Assembly (NCBI RefSeq): GCF_026535915.1
Contig: NZ_JAFNPF010000003.1
Span: 1-64,000 of the forward strand
Direction: 5' to 3'
From: Snodgrassella sp945267035
GTDB taxonomy: Bacteria > Pseudomonadota > Gammaproteobacteria > Burkholderiales > Neisseriaceae
DNA length: 64,000 nt
Shown here one piece after another: positions 62,834 through 64,000 of this stretch. The position numbers were made by a program, and so were the translations under genes. Every line of letters starts with the position of its first letter. The first letter of the stretch is position 1. Below the pieces are notes generated by a model, which saw only the letters and a list, made by a program, of their open reading frames with translations, was not told the origin of the DNA and searched no databases.

Positions 62834-64000
62834 CTTGTTTGCTGTTAGGTAACAATATTTGTGATTGACGTTCGCGTGCATCCGAATGCCGAGCTAAAAA
62901 CCGCGCCAGTTGCTGCTGGTTCTCTTCAATAAAAATCGAACAAGTTGCCAGAAGCATGCGTCCACCCGGTTTGAGTGTCTGCCATAAGCTATCTAGAAGG
63001 GCTTCTTGCTGTTGGGCAGTTGTACTGCTGTCATGCGGTTGGCGCAACCATTTTATATCCGGATGTCGTTTTGTGACACCCGAAGCAGTACAAGGCACAT
63101 CGGCAAGAATGGCATCAAAAGCCTGACCATCATACCATGACTGTAGGTCTTTTGCGTCAGCACATTGCAGATGAGCGTGAAGTTGGAGACGTAGTAAGTT
63201 ACTTTCTACACGTTCAAGCCGTTTGGGATCGATATCTAATGCGGTGACGTCGCAGTCAGCCCACTCCAGTATATGACCGGTTTTGCCTCCCGGAGCAGCA
63301 CAGGCATCCAGTATTCGTTCTCCTTGAAGAGGATTGAGCAATGCTATGGCTTGCTGGGCACCATAATCCTGTACCGAGACATGTCCTTCAGCAAATCCGG
63401 GCAGATTTTGTACGTTAACCGGTTTATCCAGCATAACGCAATGAGAATCCAGTATTTTAGCGTCAATATGTACGGTGTTTAACATCGCCAGATATTGTTC
63501 GGCATTGCTGTAACGACGATTGATGCGTAAAGTCATTGGTGGATGTTGCATGTAGGCGTTAACAATATTATGCCAGTACTTTGGATATTGTTTTTTCAGG
63601 TAATCAAGCCACCACTGCGGTAGATTATAACGTGCTACATGGTGTTGTTCAGCCGCAGCAACTAAAGCATCTTGTTCTCGCAGAAAGCGACGTAAAATAG
63701 CATTGGTCAATTTCTGATAGCGTCCGCCGTGTAGCCGACGAGCATAATCAACAGCTTCATTGACCACAGCATGGGGAGCATTTCGGGTAAAAGCAAGCTG
63801 GTATAAGGCAACAAATAATAGGTGCTGAATTTCAGCAGCGGGTAGCGTTTTTGTCATTTGTCGCACTAATTGCTGTAATAAACCCAAGTAGCGCAAGCTG
63901 CCGTGGCTTAAGGCCTGGAGAGTGGCTTTATCTGCCCCAGTCAATTCTGGATGTTGGAGTGAAACGCGTGTCAAAACTTCATTTAGATTATGTCCATCTA
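62799..64000 (-). CDS. rsmB: 16S rRNA m5C967 methyltransferase RsmB, 5' end cut by window
   Basis: About 400 residues are visible and the frame stays open to the window edge (upstream codons read DGHNLNEVLTRV), so the start lies outside. The N-terminal NusB-like domain runs to about residue 140 of the visible part. The SAM-binding domain has DACAAPGGKTGHILE, and the two catalytic cysteines are in LADVPCTASG and LLATCSIF. It methylates C967 of 16S rRNA. It leads a cluster with DUF4390, ntrY and ntrX, all overlapping or nearly so. Confidence 0.95.
   Translation of the reverse strand, partial: DGHNLNEVLTRVSLQHPELTGADKATLQALSHGSLRYLGLLQQLVRQMTKTLPAAEIQHLLFVALYQLAFTRNAPHAVVNEAVDYARRLHGGRYQKLTNAILRRFLREQDALVAAAEQHHVARYNLPQWWLDYLKKQYPKYWHNIVNAYMQHPPMTLRINRRYSNAEQYLAMLNTVHIDAKILDSHCVMLDKPVNVQNLPGFAEGHVSVQDYGAQQAIALLNPLQGERILDACAAPGGKTGHILEWADCDVTALDIDPKRLERVESNLLRLQLHAHLQCADAKDLQSWYDGQAFDAILADVPCTASGVTKRHPDIKWLRQPHDSSTTAQQQEALLDSLWQTLKPGGRMLLATCSIFIEENQQQLARFLARHSDARERQSQILLPNSKQDGFFYALIDKT

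Overview
The window is a stretch of chromosome from a beta-proteobacterium of the Neisseriaceae. LeuS, HPr/EI, NuoA-N, LysS and the rsmB-DUF4390-ntrY-ntrX order all read like Neisseria relatives, but the Neisseria DNA-uptake word GCCGTCTGAA was noticed only once (about 1965). With the low GC content, the AT-rich spacers and the many decayed genes, a host-restricted genus such as Snodgrassella (bee gut) is my best guess. That is inference from memory of the families, not a database result.

Layout. 1-1086: two hairpins and the wreck of a fosmidomycin-resistance-type MFS gene. 1087-3519: a permease-less PTS set (EIIA-Man, HPr, EI). 3951-6593: leuS. 6749-7480: a decayed gene of unknown, possibly immunity-like, family. 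7836-15473: membrane glucose dehydrogenase (gcd), thrB, a TcyP-type cystine symporter, an HXXEE membrane protein and asd. 15474-16657: empty. 16658-18741: murJ and a PchB/AroQ-type enzyme. 19148-33425: a complete 14-gene NADH:quinone oxidoreductase operon (nuoA-N) in canonical order, preceded by a near-perfect Fur box. 34061-35191: proB.

The accessory part runs from 35.4 to 50.7 kb and is AT-rich. It holds a divergent Ner / S24-repressor pair, the regulatory switch of a Mu-like phage with no other phage gene around it. It also holds a 1225-residue autotransporter with seven 51-residue passenger repeats and a 16-copy 9-bp Thr-Asn-Pro microsatellite; tRNA-Lys(UUU) with a strong promoter; a tandem triplication of a small membrane protein (third copy decayed); a DUF4878-type lipoprotein followed by a decayed copy; a YiiX-like papain-fold hydrolase; and a second, pertactin-like autotransporter.

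The right end returns to housekeeping genes: pgl, lysS, fxsA, nlpD, rsmA, a glnQ-type ATPase, a DUF4282 protein, metF and the ntrX-ntrY-DUF4390-rsmB cluster, with rsmB running off the window end. The NtrX here has lost the sigma-54 contact motif and an intact Walker A.

Functionally, the core genes link respiration (nuo, gcd; likely Fur and NtrYX control), amino-acid supply (asd, thrB, proB, metF, cystine uptake) and translation (leuS, lysS, rsmA, rsmB, tRNA-Lys). The accessory island is devoted to surface and envelope proteins. Nothing in the window looks like an intact novel defence system. The least explained items are the orphan phage switch with its repeated operator, the tandem membrane-protein array and the repeat-built autotransporter.
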